A stretch of DNA of 64,000 nt, taken from the NCBI GenBank assembly GCA_963682025.1, contig OY821517.1, positions 94,919,946-94,983,945 of the forward strand. Direction: 5' to 3'. Positions 35,700 to 46,400 of the stretch are shown in pieces. The translations under genes and the position numbers were made by a program. Under the pieces are notes generated by a model, which searched no databases, was not told the origin of the DNA, and saw only the letters and a list, made by a program, of their open reading frames with translations. Source of the stretch: Cordilura impudica. Taxonomy: Eukaryota > Arthropoda > Insecta > Diptera > Scathophagidae. Every line of letters begins with the position of its first letter. The first letter of the stretch is position 1.

Positions 35700-35857
35700 T
35701 GTACATTAAATTTCATGTTGCATAATGTAAAGTTGATCGTGCACGCATAACTTGCCTCAAACTCAACGAATATTAACAGTTAATATGTACGTTAACTTGC
35801 GTGTTGCATAATGTAAAGTTGATTGTACACGCGTAACTTTCCTCAAACTCAACGAAT
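35700..35857. repeat. Tandem duplication, period about 86 bp
   Basis: The block GTTGCATAATGTAAAGTTGA, then a variable GTACACGCGTAACTT-type stretch and CTCAAACTCAACGAAT, occurs at 35717-35771 and 35803-35857, each preceded by a GTACRTTAA motif. No coding content. Confidence 0.7.
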
Positions 35858-36169
35858 TTAGTCAGTTGATAGCTCAAAAGAAAGAGCTTGATCCACTGAG
35901 TGTTCTGAGAGTAAAAGATCAAGATCCATGCATTAAAAGAGGATCTATGATAATTGGAATTATTTGAGTGAATGCGTCCCATAAGAAATGTACAGGGAAG
36001 AATCGCTTTTGAGTATAACTTGAGTAAGGTAAGGTAAGTTGAGTAACTTTCAATGACTGATGACATATCTGTGTCTAAATAGCTTTCAATAAAAAAAAAT
36101 TAAGGAAATCGGCCGGATAGAAGGGCCAGGCGGACTGACTTTAGTTTTCATAAATTTTTTTATGAACCT
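35858..36169. other. Non-coding spacer before the Harbinger relic
   Basis: Contains AAGGTAAGGTAAG near 36026 and no coding relic that I can name. The left end of the Harbinger element may lie here but no inverted repeat was found. Confidence 0.35.
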
Positions 36170-37060
36170 TAAAAATAGGAATTACACATCAAGAACAGGA
36201 ATAACGGAACGGGAAGAAGGATCAAACCAATCAACTGTAGAAACACAGGTGCTATCGTTTTTGTGGTACCTCTGTCAAACCTACATATAGCCTTCAAAAA
36301 GGTGTTGCAACTTCTATTGAATAAAGTCGCTCCAGATGTTATAAAGTTCTCAAAATCAAATGCTGAAAAAGATGAGATTGCTAAAGAATTTGAAAAAGTA
36401 TGTCAGCATTTACTATTTTATCAAAATATAAAATAAAAATATATATTTATTTATAAATTTTGTTTTTTAGATTTCTGGCTTTCCAAAAGTTTTGGGTTGT
36501 GTGGATGAAAGCTAAATATCCGTCAGAACACCAAAACATAAAATACGTTGCACATATGCCAATAGACATGACAATAGACAATAGACAATAGACAATAACA
36601 CTACACAGTCTCTGTGATTCACGGTTGCGATTTCTGGATGTATACAAATGTGTTTCCAGTAAGGATATTAAAGCTTTCATTTATTGGAAAAGATTAACCA
36701 AATATATGTTCACCAAATTACCATTTGCTGAGAGATTCGGCTTACCCATTGAGGGAATACCTTCTGACACCATTTCGTGATTATGGGAATTTAGATGATA
36801 TGGAAAAAAATTATAATTTATAATTTTGCCAGACCCGTGTTAAGATAGAAAAGTGGTGCTCGAAAAAGTCATTTTAGTCAGTTATTACGTTTAGATGTCC
36901 TGAGTGTGGAAACTATGGCACAATTTATAATTGCAACTTGTGTTCTGCACAAAATTTGTACTGATAGAGAAGATTTTTCTGATGAAAAAACAGCGAATCC
37001 ATTAGTTCCGACCCCCTCGACGACGATAGACGCGAAAATTTTTTAACACAATGGGGACAA
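36170..37060 (+). pseudogene. PIF/Harbinger transposase relic with an intron
   Basis: Exon 1 relic: RNYTSRTGITEREEGSNQST, FSKSNAEKDEIAKEFEK. An intron (36398-36470) follows, then exon 2: ISGFPKVLGCVDES, stop, ISVRTPKHKIRCTYAN. In shifted frames: VYTNVFPVR-like traces, YPLREYLLTPFRDYGNLDD, CQTRVKIE, FSQLLRLDVLSVETMAQFII and ATCVLHKICTDREDF. GFPKVLGCVD and YPLREYLLTPF-DYG hold the Asp residues of the DDE_4 domain in this superfamily. A (GACAATA)4 expansion at 36557-36592 disrupts the reading frame. Transposes as a DNA element in intact relatives; here dead through stops and frameshifts. Neither terminal repeats nor the companion Myb-like gene is identified. Confidence 0.75.
36398..36470 (+). 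other. Probable intron in the Harbinger relic
   Basis: Bounded by GTATGT and TTGTTTTTTAG. Removing it joins GAA TTT GAA AAA to ATT TCT GGC in one frame, yielding EFEKISGFPKVLGC as expected for the family. 73 bp, a typical short insect intron length. Confidence 0.7.
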
Positions 37061-37719
37061 ATAAAAAGAATTGAAATAAAATAATTAAACAACTTAAATA
37101 CTTTAGTTTTGTTTAAAGGTACTTCATTAAAAATAAAAAAAAGGAACTCTCATGTATGGTTATTATAACAAAAAAAACGATTATTAACAAAAAAAAAAAA
37201 AAAAATACGTATACCCAATAGTTGTTTAAGAATGGACAGCATTTCATCCGCAAAATTAATTATTTATGGCTCACAGTGGCTGAAAATTGTTTTTCATTGG
37301 CCAAAATTCTGTAACTCTTGAGCCGATCAAAATATTGTAGTAACTCTTTTTCTAGTACGAAAATATTTTATCGAATTTGAATCTGTTTTAATTAAAATTG
37401 ATTGAGTACTTTTTAAAAAATTCTAGGTCAAAGTTGAACTTTTAATTTTTTTTTTTTACTTTTAGCGTGAAATATAGTTTTTTTTATTTATTTATTAATA
37501 TAATTACAAGCACTTTTTGTAATAATAGGATTTTTTTATGTTTACACTCAAAAAAAAATTGTACATTCAAAAAAAAGTAAAATCAACAGAAAATTTTGCT
37601 ATTACCACTGAAAAATTAAAAATTTTTTGCTGTCAAATTTGCAAATTTCTTTACACTCAAATAACATTTCCACTTAAAAAAACGTTAGTAATATATAATG
37701 TTAATAGGCTAGGTGATTT
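37061..37719. other. AT-rich DNA, no gene recognised
   Basis: Long A and T runs near 37183-37205 and 37447-37459. TTTTTGCTGTCAAATTTGC (37626) recurs at 38114 on the other side of repeat Y copy c, so Y may be inserted into, or flanked by, an older duplicated segment. Confidence 0.4.
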
Positions 37720-38075
37720 ATTTTGACTGATTATTTGTTCTACTGTTTTATCCCAATTTTGACCAAACGTATATTATTTGAAAGGTATTTCTCTTTAGCC
37801 TTTTTGCAGATTTACAGATTTTTAAATTTTTTCCTTTATTTTGAGTAAAATGCATTTAAAGTGGCTACTAACACATACATAAAATTATACAATGCTATGT
37901 GTGTGCTTATTATATTTGTTAATGTGTTTGTAATAAAAATAAGTTTGTTTTTTGTGTTGATTTGTGAATTAGCTATAATTGATTAGCATACTTTTAGGGT
38001 CTTTATTTAATGAAAAAATAAAATTTCCTAGAATTTGCGCTCGAATTTCGAGGGCTGGAATCTGCTAGTATTATC
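37720..38075 (-). repeat. Interspersed repeat Y, copy c
   Basis: Reverse complement matches Y copy b over its length: CTAGCAGATTCCAGCCCTCG, TGTATAATTTTATGTATGTG, TTAGTAGCCACTTTAAATGC, AATACCTTTCAAATAATATA and GGGATAAAACAGTAGAACAA. Non-coding. Confidence 0.7.
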
Positions 38076-38326
38076 TAGTAGTCTTGCTATTACTACAGAA
38101 AAATTTATCATTTTTTGCTGTCAAATTTGTTAATTTTTGCTAAATAAATCTGCTGAACATTAGCGTAATGATTCTGATTTTGATATGAAAATAAGGGTCT
38201 TAATTTTTTAAATTTTTCTTATTTATATGGGTAAAGAAACTGCAATAGATTTTAGTAGCATTTGTAACAATAGGAGGTCTGTTTATTATTGTTTTTTTAC
38301 TAATCCTATGTTTTTCGTACTTATAA

Positions 38327-38629
38327 TTAATATTCATTTGATTCAAATATTGATTGCAAATATTCCATATTTTGTTCTGTGTTATCTCTGTTCTTTAGTA
38401 GTTTTTTGACTTCTTCATGTAAATCCCGATGTTCCACTTTCCATTGAATTCGAATACTGGAGATGAACGGATCTGACGATGCCAATAATATATTAAATTG
38501 ATCTTCATTTGTGGAATTTCGTGAAATTTTTCTAGTATTGTGCTCTCTATAAAATCTGTAATCCTTATTCCTTTTTTCCTGGGCCTCCTCTGATAGATCT
38601 TCAAGGGGCACTAAATGATATGTAATGAC
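38327..38629 (-). pseudogene. RAG1/Transib-like relic copy B, C-terminal part
   Basis: Minus-strand frame: HLVPLEDLSEEAQEKRNK, YRFYREHNTRKI, NEDQFNILLASSDPFISSI and an ILESNEY-type acidic end with a stop at 38327. Closely similar to copy A (SEEAQEKRNKDY, EHNTRK, NEDL, SSDP). It continues directly from VHKILHHAED at 43070, on the far side of the LINE inserted at 38641-43058. Holds the region matching the catalytic glutamate of RAG1. Confidence 0.8.
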
Positions 38630-38635
38630 ATCTTC

Positions 38636-38666
<31 letters not shown>

Positions 38667-38899
38667 TTAGTACTCTTTATTTACAATCTATCCATTCAAG
38701 GATAATAAGCAAATCTGATAAAATATAAATTAACATTAATTGATGCCCTCCAGTGAGAACATCAATATATTACAATTAATAGATTTGATATTTTTAACAA
38801 AGGAAAAATTATAACAATATATACAATAATTTTTTTTTTTTTTTGTTTTTTTTTTTTTTTTCGCAATAGTTTAATTTTAATGTATCCATTTTTTATTAA

Positions 38900-41570
38900 T
38901 TATTTTCGAAACGGTAGATCAAGAATGTGATTCCGCTTCAGTCTTCGAATTTCTTCTGTATCATCAAGGAGGGAAATAGCTAACGGGTTGCAGTGGTTAC
39001 TTAATCTTTCTAAATAGTTTGCGCTGAACCTATTTATTTCTTGTTTTACTGTTGGGATATAAAGATCATTATGTATTGTTTTATTAGATACAAACCATGG
39101 TGCATTTATTATTGATCTTAGTGTTTTTGATTGGTATCGTTGTAATATCTCAATGTTAGAATTACTTGTTGTTCCCCACAGCTGTATGCCATACGTCCAA
39201 ACTGGTTTCAGAATAGTTTTATATATATTGACCTTATTTTCGAGACTTAGCTGAGACGTCTGGTTTTTATTTTAAGATGTTCTTTTTTTGCTTTAATGTG
39301 GGGGCTCCATGTTAACCGCTTATCAATATGTAAACCTAAATATTTAACGCTGTCTTGTTTTGGAATTTCACTATTATTGATAAAAATGCTTGGACAGATA
39401 CTTCTACGTAGAGTGAATGCTACATGTACTGATTTTTTTATATTGACTTTTATGTTCCATTTTTTCAACCAAATTTCAATTTCATTAAGTTCTTTTTGCA
39501 CGCAATTAGACGCTTCGACAGGACATGTGCTTGATGCTAATATTGCTGTGTCATCAGCATAGGTTGCAACTAAAATATTATCAGCTATAGGCATATCTGA
39601 AGTGAATATTGTGTAATGAATTGGGCCTAGAACTCTGCCCTGGGGTACCCCTGCTTGAATGTTATATAATTCCGAAGTTTCACTATTGACTTTTACATAA
39701 AAATATCGATCGCTTAAGTATGATTTGAGCAATAGATAGAATGAAGTTGGAAGTAATTTTTTAAGTTTATACAATAAGCCGTTATGCCAAACTTTATCAA
39801 AGGCTTGTTGCACATCTAGAAAAGCTGCCGAACAATATTTTTTATTTTCCAATGTATCTCTGATATAAGCAACGATACGATGACATTGCTCAGGGGTGCC
39901 ATGTTTATGCCTGAAACCAAATTGGTACTCAGGAATGATGTTGTATTTTTCTAATATTGGTGACAATCTACTCATAATTATTCTCTCAAATATTTTGGAG
40001 AACGTAACCAATAAACTTATAGGTCTGTAAGATGACACAACGTTCTCTGGCTTATTTGGTTTAACTACCATTATTATCTCCGCACTCTTCCATTGGGAGG
40101 GAAAATGACTAAGTCGAAGACTTGAGTTAAAGATTAGAGTTAGAAATATAATACCTTTTTTTGGCAGAAGTTTAACAACAGTACCATCTATACCGTCGTG
40201 TCCTGGTGATTTTTTATTATTTAACTTTTTAACCTCTTCTTGAACTTCTTGTGGGGATATATGTTTAATAGGCCAATCCATTGGACACGGACTGTCTAAA
40301 AATGTTTCAATTTCATCAAGGATAGCGCTGTCGCTTAAGTCGTTAGGCTGAAATGTTGTTTTGAGATGTGAAGCAAAAGCTTCAGCTTTACTTTTGTCTG
40401 TTCTGCACCATAAATTATTTCCATCTTTGATTGGAATATTTCTCTTGACTGGACGTTTTAAGTACTTCGTTGCTCTCCACAAGCTATACTCATCATTTTT
40501 TGAAGTACTAAGACTTTTAAGAAAACTACCAAGCTGTTCATTTTTTAATTCAAATAGTCTTATTTTAAGGTCTTTGGTTGCCTTATTTAAAAGTCGCTTA
40601 TCGTTAGGATTCCTATTGTTTTGCCATATTTTCCTCAGCCTTCTTTTATTTTGTATCATCGCTCTTATTTCGGCAGTTATAATAATCTTATCTTTATTAA
40701 AATTTGGTTGCTCAGTTGGTGTTGATAAAGAACCGGCTTAATGAATTAGGTTATTGAACGTCTCAACTACTTCATCTAATTCGTTTGGCGATTTAATGGG
40801 GATGTTTAAATTAGTATTTCTTTCAATCCAAGTACAAAAAGATTTTAAATCTGTCCTGCTATTAATAACTTTGTATCTTGTAGAGTTTGAATGTAGATAT
40901 GTATTAAAATTTACCATAATTGGAGAGTGATCTGAGCTTAAGTCATCACTAAATTCATTTGAAACATGAAGGAATTGACTGGAGATTCCAGAGTAAACGA
41001 CGAAATCCATTAGGTCTGGTTTTTTTTAGGGTCTGTTGGCCAGTATGTTGGACTTCCAGTTGACAACACTGAGTAATTATTATTCTTTATGCAATTATAC
41101 AGTTGAATCCCTTTTGGATTTTGTAACCTTGATCCCCACCACTGGTGTTTTGCGTTAAAGTCGCCTCCAACTAGAAATCTAGGACCCAACCGATTAAAAA
41201 TGTTTTCAAAATCATGACCTTTTACTGTAAACCGAGGTGGGAAATATATAGCACAAATAGATAAGTCACTTGCATCACATTTAACTTTTATGCAAACAGC
41301 TTGAAGATAAGTTTGACTTATTATATCAAAGACATTATATTTTATCGATGATTTTATTAATATTGCAGATCCTGCATGAGCATTGTCGGGTGGATGGTTA
41401 GCTATTATTAAATCATAACCTTTTATATTAAAATAGGTTCTGCTTGTAAAATGTGTCTCCGACACTAGAAGAATATCGATGAAGTTAATTTTAAGGAAAA
41501 GTTCAATTTCTTTGGTATGGTTAGAAAGCCCATTGGCATTCCATATTGCAATACGGAGATTTAATTGCAT
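38900..41570 (-). pseudogene. LINE-A ORF2: AP-endonuclease/reverse transcriptase with three lesions
   Basis: Endonuclease domain at 41570-41010: RIAIWNANGLSNHTKEI, LLVSETHF, LIIANHPPDNAH, GGDFNAKHQWWGSR; then, after an A8 run near 41019-41026 that shifts the frame, SSDHSPIMVNF (41010-40738). A TAA at 40738-40740 interrupts, followed by the 470-aa ORF 40659-39247 with KSPGHDGIDG, SYRPISLLVTFSKIFERI, EYQFGFRHKHGTPEQC, FLDVQQAFDKVWHNGLLYKL, AGVPQGRVLGPIHY and TYADDTAIL (catalytic Asp pair near residue 370 of that ORF). A 2-bp insertion near 39245 shifts the frame again; LENKVNIYKTILKPVWTYGI and GIQLWGTTSN lead to LDLPFRK and the stop at 38900. It cuts target DNA and reverse-transcribes the element RNA in intact relatives. 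Confidence 0.9.
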
Positions 41571-42925
41571 AATTTTGTTACAAGTACTGTCATCATAGTT
41601 AAAAGCTTGTTTGTAAGCTCTATTTGATTATGCAATAACACTTCAATTTTTCCAAATGGATCATTGTTCATGTTTTCTTGCGTGTTTTTTAACATATCAG
41701 CGTATGAAAATTGATTATTTTGATTAGAAGAGTAGTTTGTGTAATTGTTCGTATTATTATTGTCAATATTGTTGGTAAAAGTTGTATATTTATCATACCT
41801 AGATCTATGTACATAGTTGTTATGTTGTAGTTTTTTTCTTAATAATTCTCTGTATATCTGACAGCCTTTGTAATTTGCGGGATGATTTTGTAAACAATTA
41901 ACACATTTCGCAGGTGTATTATTTGGCTTTGTGCACTCAAATGTTAGATGTCCTAAACCACATTTTACACAATTCACTCGTTTTTTGCAATATGTTTTGG
42001 TATGTCCAAACTCCTGACAACGGTGACACTGGACGAGATCGTTGGTTTTCTTAGGCGGTACAATATTGACGATGGCATTATTAATATGTTTTACTTCGTA
42101 TACTTTTTTATTATTTGAATTCGGCTCGAGGTCGGTATAAAACATAGGTAGTGGCGCTCCCGTGATTCTACTACGAATATTTATTACATTTCTTACTTGA
42201 TGTCCTAAATTTTCTAGCGCTAATTTAATGTCTTGGATTGGTGTTGTGTGATGTAAGTTTTTTATGACAACTCTGTACGACCTTTCCTGTCTTATTTGGT
42301 AAGTATGAAAATTTATGTTTTTATCGTTTAAGTATTTAACAATTATTCTATAAGGTTCAATATTTTTAACCATTACCCTGATTTGGTTATCTTTTAAAGA
42401 TTTGTAATTAAATTCAGTGGGACAAATAACTTTTGAAAAACTTTTAATCATTCCGCTGATATCAGCAACATCAGGTATTATGATTGGTGGAGGTTTAGGA
42501 ATATTATTATTAGTTTGATCATCACCATCATTATCTGTTTCACATTCTTCATCGGCATCATTATCATTGTTTAGTAAAGAAAACCGGTTTAGACTTACAT
42601 TATCATTATTAGTTGCTGATAGAGTAGAGTTTTTTGTATTGTTTTTTGTAATTATTGTTTGCTTAGAAGTACTGGCTTCGTTGTTAAAATTTATTGAACG
42701 ATTGTTGTTAATGTTTTTTGATGCATTAGCATTGTTGTTTATGTTAGCTGCTGTGTTAGCATTATTTTCAAACAAGAAATTATTGGAATTGTCATTTGGT
42801 TTTTGTTTTTTACATGATTTTGGTGAACTACTTAAACGTCGTTTTTGTAATCTATGCGAGGTAACCACCTGCCAGCTTACTTCACTTTCATCACTTTCAC
42901 TGCCCTCATCCATGATGATAAGCAA
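41561..42925 (-). CDS. LINE-A ORF1: zinc-knuckle RNA-binding (Gag-like) protein, intact
   Basis: 454 codons, MLIIMDEGSESDESEVSWQV start (the MDEGSES Met at 42913 is an alternative start). Asn-rich low-complexity residues about 45-110, NRFSLLNNDNDADEE, PKPPPIIIP, an RRM-like region (IRVMVKNIEPYRIIVKYLND; TPIQDIKLALENLGHQVRN), then three knuckles near residues 298-352: CHRCQEFGHTKTYC, CVKCGLGHLTFEC and CVNCLQNHPANYKGC. A Gln/Asn-rich tail follows. This is the jockey/X-element Gag layout, coating the LINE RNA and bringing it to the chromosome. The only long open reading frame in the window without a break. Precedes ORF2 with a 10-bp overlap. Confidence 0.9.
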   Translation of the reverse strand: MLIIMDEGSESDESEVSWQVVTSHRLQKRRLSSSPKSCKKQKPNDNSNNFLFENNANTAANINNNANASKNINNNRSINFNNEASTSKQTIITKNNTKNSTLSATNNDNVSLNRFSLLNNDNDADEECETDNDGDDQTNNNIPKPPPIIIPDVADISGMIKSFSKVICPTEFNYKSLKDNQIRVMVKNIEPYRIIVKYLNDKNINFHTYQIRQERSYRVVIKNLHHTTPIQDIKLALENLGHQVRNVINIRSRITGAPLPMFYTDLEPNSNNKKVYEVKHINNAIVNIVPPKKTNDLVQCHRCQEFGHTKTYCKKRVNCVKCGLGHLTFECTKPNNTPAKCVNCLQNHPANYKGCQIYRELLRKKLQHNNYVHRSRYDKYTTFTNNIDNNNTNNYTNYSSNQNNQFSYADMLKNTQENMNNDPFGKIEVLLHNQIELTNKLLTMMTVLVTKLCN

Positions 42926-43069
42926 TTCAAATTGTTTTTGTTTTTAATATTGTTCTTGATACAAGACAATTTGCTTTGAAAAAAAAAAAATTGCACTTTA
43001 CACTGGAGAGCTTAAGATTTTTGTACATGCGTACGCAATCGCAGTCACAATCAGACTGATCTTCTGCAT

Positions 43070-43761
43070 GATGAAGAATTTTGTGAACTGTTGCAGACAT
43101 ATTTCTCCATGGGTACTTGGTTGTATATATTTTTGCAGTTTCCTTAACATAATCTCCAAATTCAATTTCTTCAAATTTTTCAATCGCGTGCAATCTGAGC
43201 TGAAAACATTGCTGTTTTGTTAATTTCAAATCTATAAATAATGCTAATGCCTCCTCATTTGTGTTGTGCATCGCTCGGAATTGGTAAACTTTTAAGAATC
43301 CGTTTTCTTCTCACTGGACTATCTTTAACAACTTTTTCAATGATATCCACTTTTGTCAATTGATTATATGCTCGTAATTGATGTAGGAAAGATTCTTTTA
43401 TATTTATACATCCAATTTCATCGTTAACATCTGTTTTTAATTTTCTGCCTCTTAGATCTATCGCTGCAGTTGTCCAATGATTTGCATGGTCTTCCAGCCT
43501 TATCTTGATTTGTTGTTTCTGAGGCGACAGTAAGTTGGCCTTCTAACCAGTTTGCGGTTTTTATATGAAAGTTTTATTTACTGTAGCAAATTTATTTGTA
43601 GCGTTTTTTTTTAGTGCTTTGATGAAATTAGATAATTGCCCTTGTATTTCGATGCTACACGAATATAAGTTTAATTTAATTTTAACGTAACTAAGAACGT
43701 CTTCCTGATTTTTGTTCCTAAAATGCTTTTCGACCAGTTCTTTATAACTGAAGCTCTCCAT
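43070..43761 (-). pseudogene. RAG1/Transib-like relic copy B, N-terminal part with core deleted
   Basis: Minus strand. ORF 43761-43561: MESFSYKELVEKHFRNKNQE. Another frame: NWLEGQLTVASETTNQDKAG, RPCKSLDNCSDRSKRQKIK and SPVRRKRILKSLPIP, the basic N-terminal motif of this arthropod family. Then ORF 43271-42927: EEALALFIDLKLTKQQCF, LRLHAIEKF joined directly to FGDYVKETAKIYTTKYPW and SATVHKILHHAED. Relatives have the whole catalytic core (CDG, CRPIKF, MIDGK) between these blocks, so about 400 residues were lost, a typical internal deletion. The frame then enters the LINE, and the C-terminus is at 38629-38327. Three frames in total. Complementary to copy A, which lacks this N-terminus. Confidence 0.75.
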
Positions 43762-44261
43762 ATTTTTCTGAATATTTTTATTTGCGACTGTTATTGCTGA
43801 AATATATTATAGCAATTGAGTTTGTATTCAAATGTCACTTTCTTACAAGCCTTTTCATAAGCCATCATACTATGTTTCTAGGTAAAATAAAAAGGTAAGA
43901 GAATGGCATTAGAGCATTACTACCTAATATGATACATAAAAAACCCACTGAAAAAATGCATTACCTGTGTGTGTTTTCTACTTGCATTAGTGCATAGTTA
44001 GGTAAAATAAAAAACTATAAAAAGGTGTGATAATAAAAAACCCAGGTTACAAATGAATTACATCCTCTGTGTATTGACATTCTTACATACAAATATATCA
44101 AGCACGGGGGGTGTGTCAACAGATATCATTACTGGTAATAGAACAAATAATGACTATTATAAGCTATAAAATACCTTAAGTACGAATAAAACACACCATT
44201 GTATACTTAAAGGGTTGTTTAATTTTTTTTTTTTTTTTTGAATAATTTCATTAAAATGAAA
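43762..44261. other. Non-coding flank of copy B
   Basis: Should contain the 5' end of the RAG1/Transib-like element. I found no convincing CAC-type terminal repeat. GTGGGTTTTTTATGTATCAT and its surroundings show partial repeats of AGGTAAAATAAAAA (43880 and 43999). Confidence 0.35.
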
Positions 44262-44489
44262 GAAGTAAGAAAATTATAATCAATCTAGACCGACTATACG
44301 ATACCCTATACCATGCGTTTAAAAACCCTATCTCTCAGGCCCAACTAACTGGATATAGTAAATAAGCATAAGCCAAATTTGAGTGGGATTTTTATTAATT
44401 TTTTTGGCTGCAGATATGAAAAAGTTCATATCGGATGCTATATCTATATGGGGACTAGACCCCAAAATGGACCGATGTTTGGTAAAGTC
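44262..44489 (+). mobile_element. R element copy 9a, 5' part only
   Basis: GAAGTAAGAAAATTATAATC and a mutated palindrome, then the body up to ATGGACCGATGTTTGGTAAA. At 44489-44490 it passes directly into an inverted R copy. Its own 3' part is absent. Confidence 0.8.
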
Positions 44490-45182
44490 AGAATTACTTT
44501 CTGATTCGATTTAACGATGTCCGTCCGTCCGTCCGTCCGTCCGTCCGTCGTCTGTGTGTCCATGTAAAGCTTGTAATCGAACTGCAGGTCGCAAATATTA
44601 ATATATTTTGATGAAATTCGGTATGTACACTTCCATCGGCCATAGGATGAACGCTGTTGAAATTGGTGATGTTCAGACCTAGCCCCCATACAAATGACCC
44701 CTATGAAATCGACTTAGATTGCCATAAGATCCAAATTGTCATATAGATCTAACTCAAATTGGGTTTGTATATGTTTATTACATCCACAAATAAGTAGTCC
44801 AAAAATGATCCCTATGGGACAACTCTGACTCATAGACCCCATATAGAGCTGCTTCCCGATATTCACTTAAATCTATCAAAAAAACAAAAATATTGCACTG
44901 ATTCTTCTCAAATTTTGTTTGTATGTATTTTTGGAAAATACAAGAGGCTTTACTAAACATGGTCAGGATCGGTCCAATTTCGGGCCTAGTCTCCATATAG
45001 ATGTTACATCTGATATGAACTTTTTCATATCTGCAGCCAAAAAAATTAATAAAAATCCCACTCAAATTTGGTTTATGCTTATTTTCTATATCCAGTTAGA
45101 TGGGCCTGAGAGATAGGGTCTCTAAACGCATGGTATAGGGTATCGTATAGTCGGTCTGGACCGACTATAATTTTCTTACTTG
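44490..45182 (-). mobile_element. R element copy 9b, head-to-head with 9a
   Basis: Begins GAATTACTTTCTGATTCG, so lacks the terminal hairpin; (GTCC)n at 44519-44546 is one of the longest in the window; ends at CTTACTTG, 45182. With 9a it forms an inverted pair whose outer ends are both the palindromic 5' terminus. Confidence 0.8.
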
Positions 45183-45879
45183 TTGTTCTTGAACCTTTTC
45201 ATAGGTTCATTTTCAGACACGTAGTTCGCGTAAAAATCAATTAGTTTCCGATTTTCCCCATCCGCCCTGTACTTACATTGAATTTTTTTAAGGATGTTGA
45301 GCTTTCATTATTTTCCATTATTTATATTTCTTCCAGTCTTTTTGTGCAAATTTTTTGTTTCACTACTTTGCGCCAATTTGTTTTGCTATGCAGGCGAAAA
45401 ATTTTAACAAAATATCGCGGACGTTACACCCAGCGTTTTAGAAATGCAATCAACCATTTTGGAGAAAGGATTGGGGTGCTTTCACTGCCCATATTGTCAT
45501 GCAGTTGTACAAGGCACTCTTCAGTTATTTTTTTAACTGTATACTAAACATTTTTTTGAATGTATTACATAAACAAAACCAATTCATTATTGGTAAGTAT
45601 AATTTTATGGGATTTTTGTTTCATAATGGAAAATAAGTGTCTATATAAATAAATATTTAATTTTACATAATTTAATTGAATTTTGAGTGAATTTTAATAT
45701 GGACGATATGATAATTATTTTAATTTTATTTTTTAATTTTTCATATTTTTGGGCGTTTTATTAATTTTTTTTTGGCGTTTTTTTTTTTGCTTGCCAATTG
45801 TTTTTCATATTTTGTAGGCAAAATTTCTTCCTTTTTTTATTATTTTTCATATTTTCAGGTCATTTTTATTGGACCATTT
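45183..45879. other. AT-rich DNA, nothing recognised
   Basis: Long T-rich runs after 45700. Minus-strand LIDFYANYVSENEP near 45230 is coding-like but matches nothing I know. Confidence 0.35.
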
Positions 45880-46400
45880 TTATCCATCTTACGATACCAT
45901 ATACGAAGAGTTTCGAGGAAGTTTCTTAGGTCCATGTACAACATATTATGTTGTTAGCTAAAACGTATCTCATCCCCGTTTTATTATACGGCTGCAAAAT
46001 TTATGCAACCTGTGAGAGTATAACTTCACAAAACTCAAAGTTGCTTACAACAATCTGGCTAGATATATCTACAACAAAGGGCGAGGTGAATATATATATG
46101 TATATTTCTTCATATCAGATAAATCGAATGAGTCTTGAAGATTTCCTTAAATTTTAAAAGCCTTATTTTTTTACACAAAATTATTACACCAACGTTACCT
46201 ATCTAATTGTATAGGGGGATAAAATTTGCTAGATCTTCTCGCGGTAAAAATATCCAAAAAAAAAATTTTAAAAGCTTTTTATCACAACATCAGTTTTTCA
46301 TTTACTCCACTAGTCTTTGGAACCTTATTCCTAATCGAATTCAAATAATAAGCAGTGCTAAGTTAACTCAGAGGCTGATTCGAGGTCTATCGGTATAACA
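45880..46400 (+). pseudogene. LINE C-terminal fragment (LINE-F-like)
   Basis: RRVSRKFLRSMYNI, MLLAKTYLIPVLLYGCKIY (45948), NRMSLEDFLKF, then after a frame break KFARSSRGKNIQ and LSQHQFFIYSTSLWNLIPNR with IQIISSAKLTQRL to 46398. These are the post-reverse-transcriptase C-terminal motifs (LLPLLLYGCE, FARSxRG, TRLWNxLPxxI) also seen in LINE-F at 22060-22480. The reverse transcriptase itself is missing, and the three frames show decay. Confidence 0.65.

Larger units (their letters stand above)
38641..43058 (-). mobile_element. LINE-A: near-intact jockey-type non-LTR retrotransposon (4.4 kb)
   Basis: Minus strand. 5' UTR (43058-42926) starting CAGTCTGATTGTGACTGCG, intact ORF1 (42925-41561), ORF2 (41570-38900) overlapping ORF1 by 10 bp (ATG inside ATGCAATTAA), 3' UTR with T-rich runs on the plus strand, and a poly-A tail seen as the T run at 38641-38665. 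Flanked by an 11-bp target duplication. Of the LINEs here it is the only one with both ends and the only one with an open ORF1, so it is the youngest. Confidence 0.9.
38630..43069. repeat. 11-bp target-site duplication around the LINE
   Basis: ATCTTCTGCAT is present at 38630-38640 and again at 43059-43069, immediately outside the poly-T (38641) and the 5' end (43058) of the LINE. Together with the split relic gene this proves target-primed insertion into copy B. Confidence 0.9.

Noticed and set aside
39296..42947. Several plus-strand open frames of 88-126 aa
   Set aside because: Antisense shadows of LINE-A ORF1 and ORF2.
43762..44261. Search for CAC-type terminal repeats of the RAG1/Transib-like copy B
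   Set aside because: Only scattered short CAC motifs; no pair with consistent spacing or flanking duplication.
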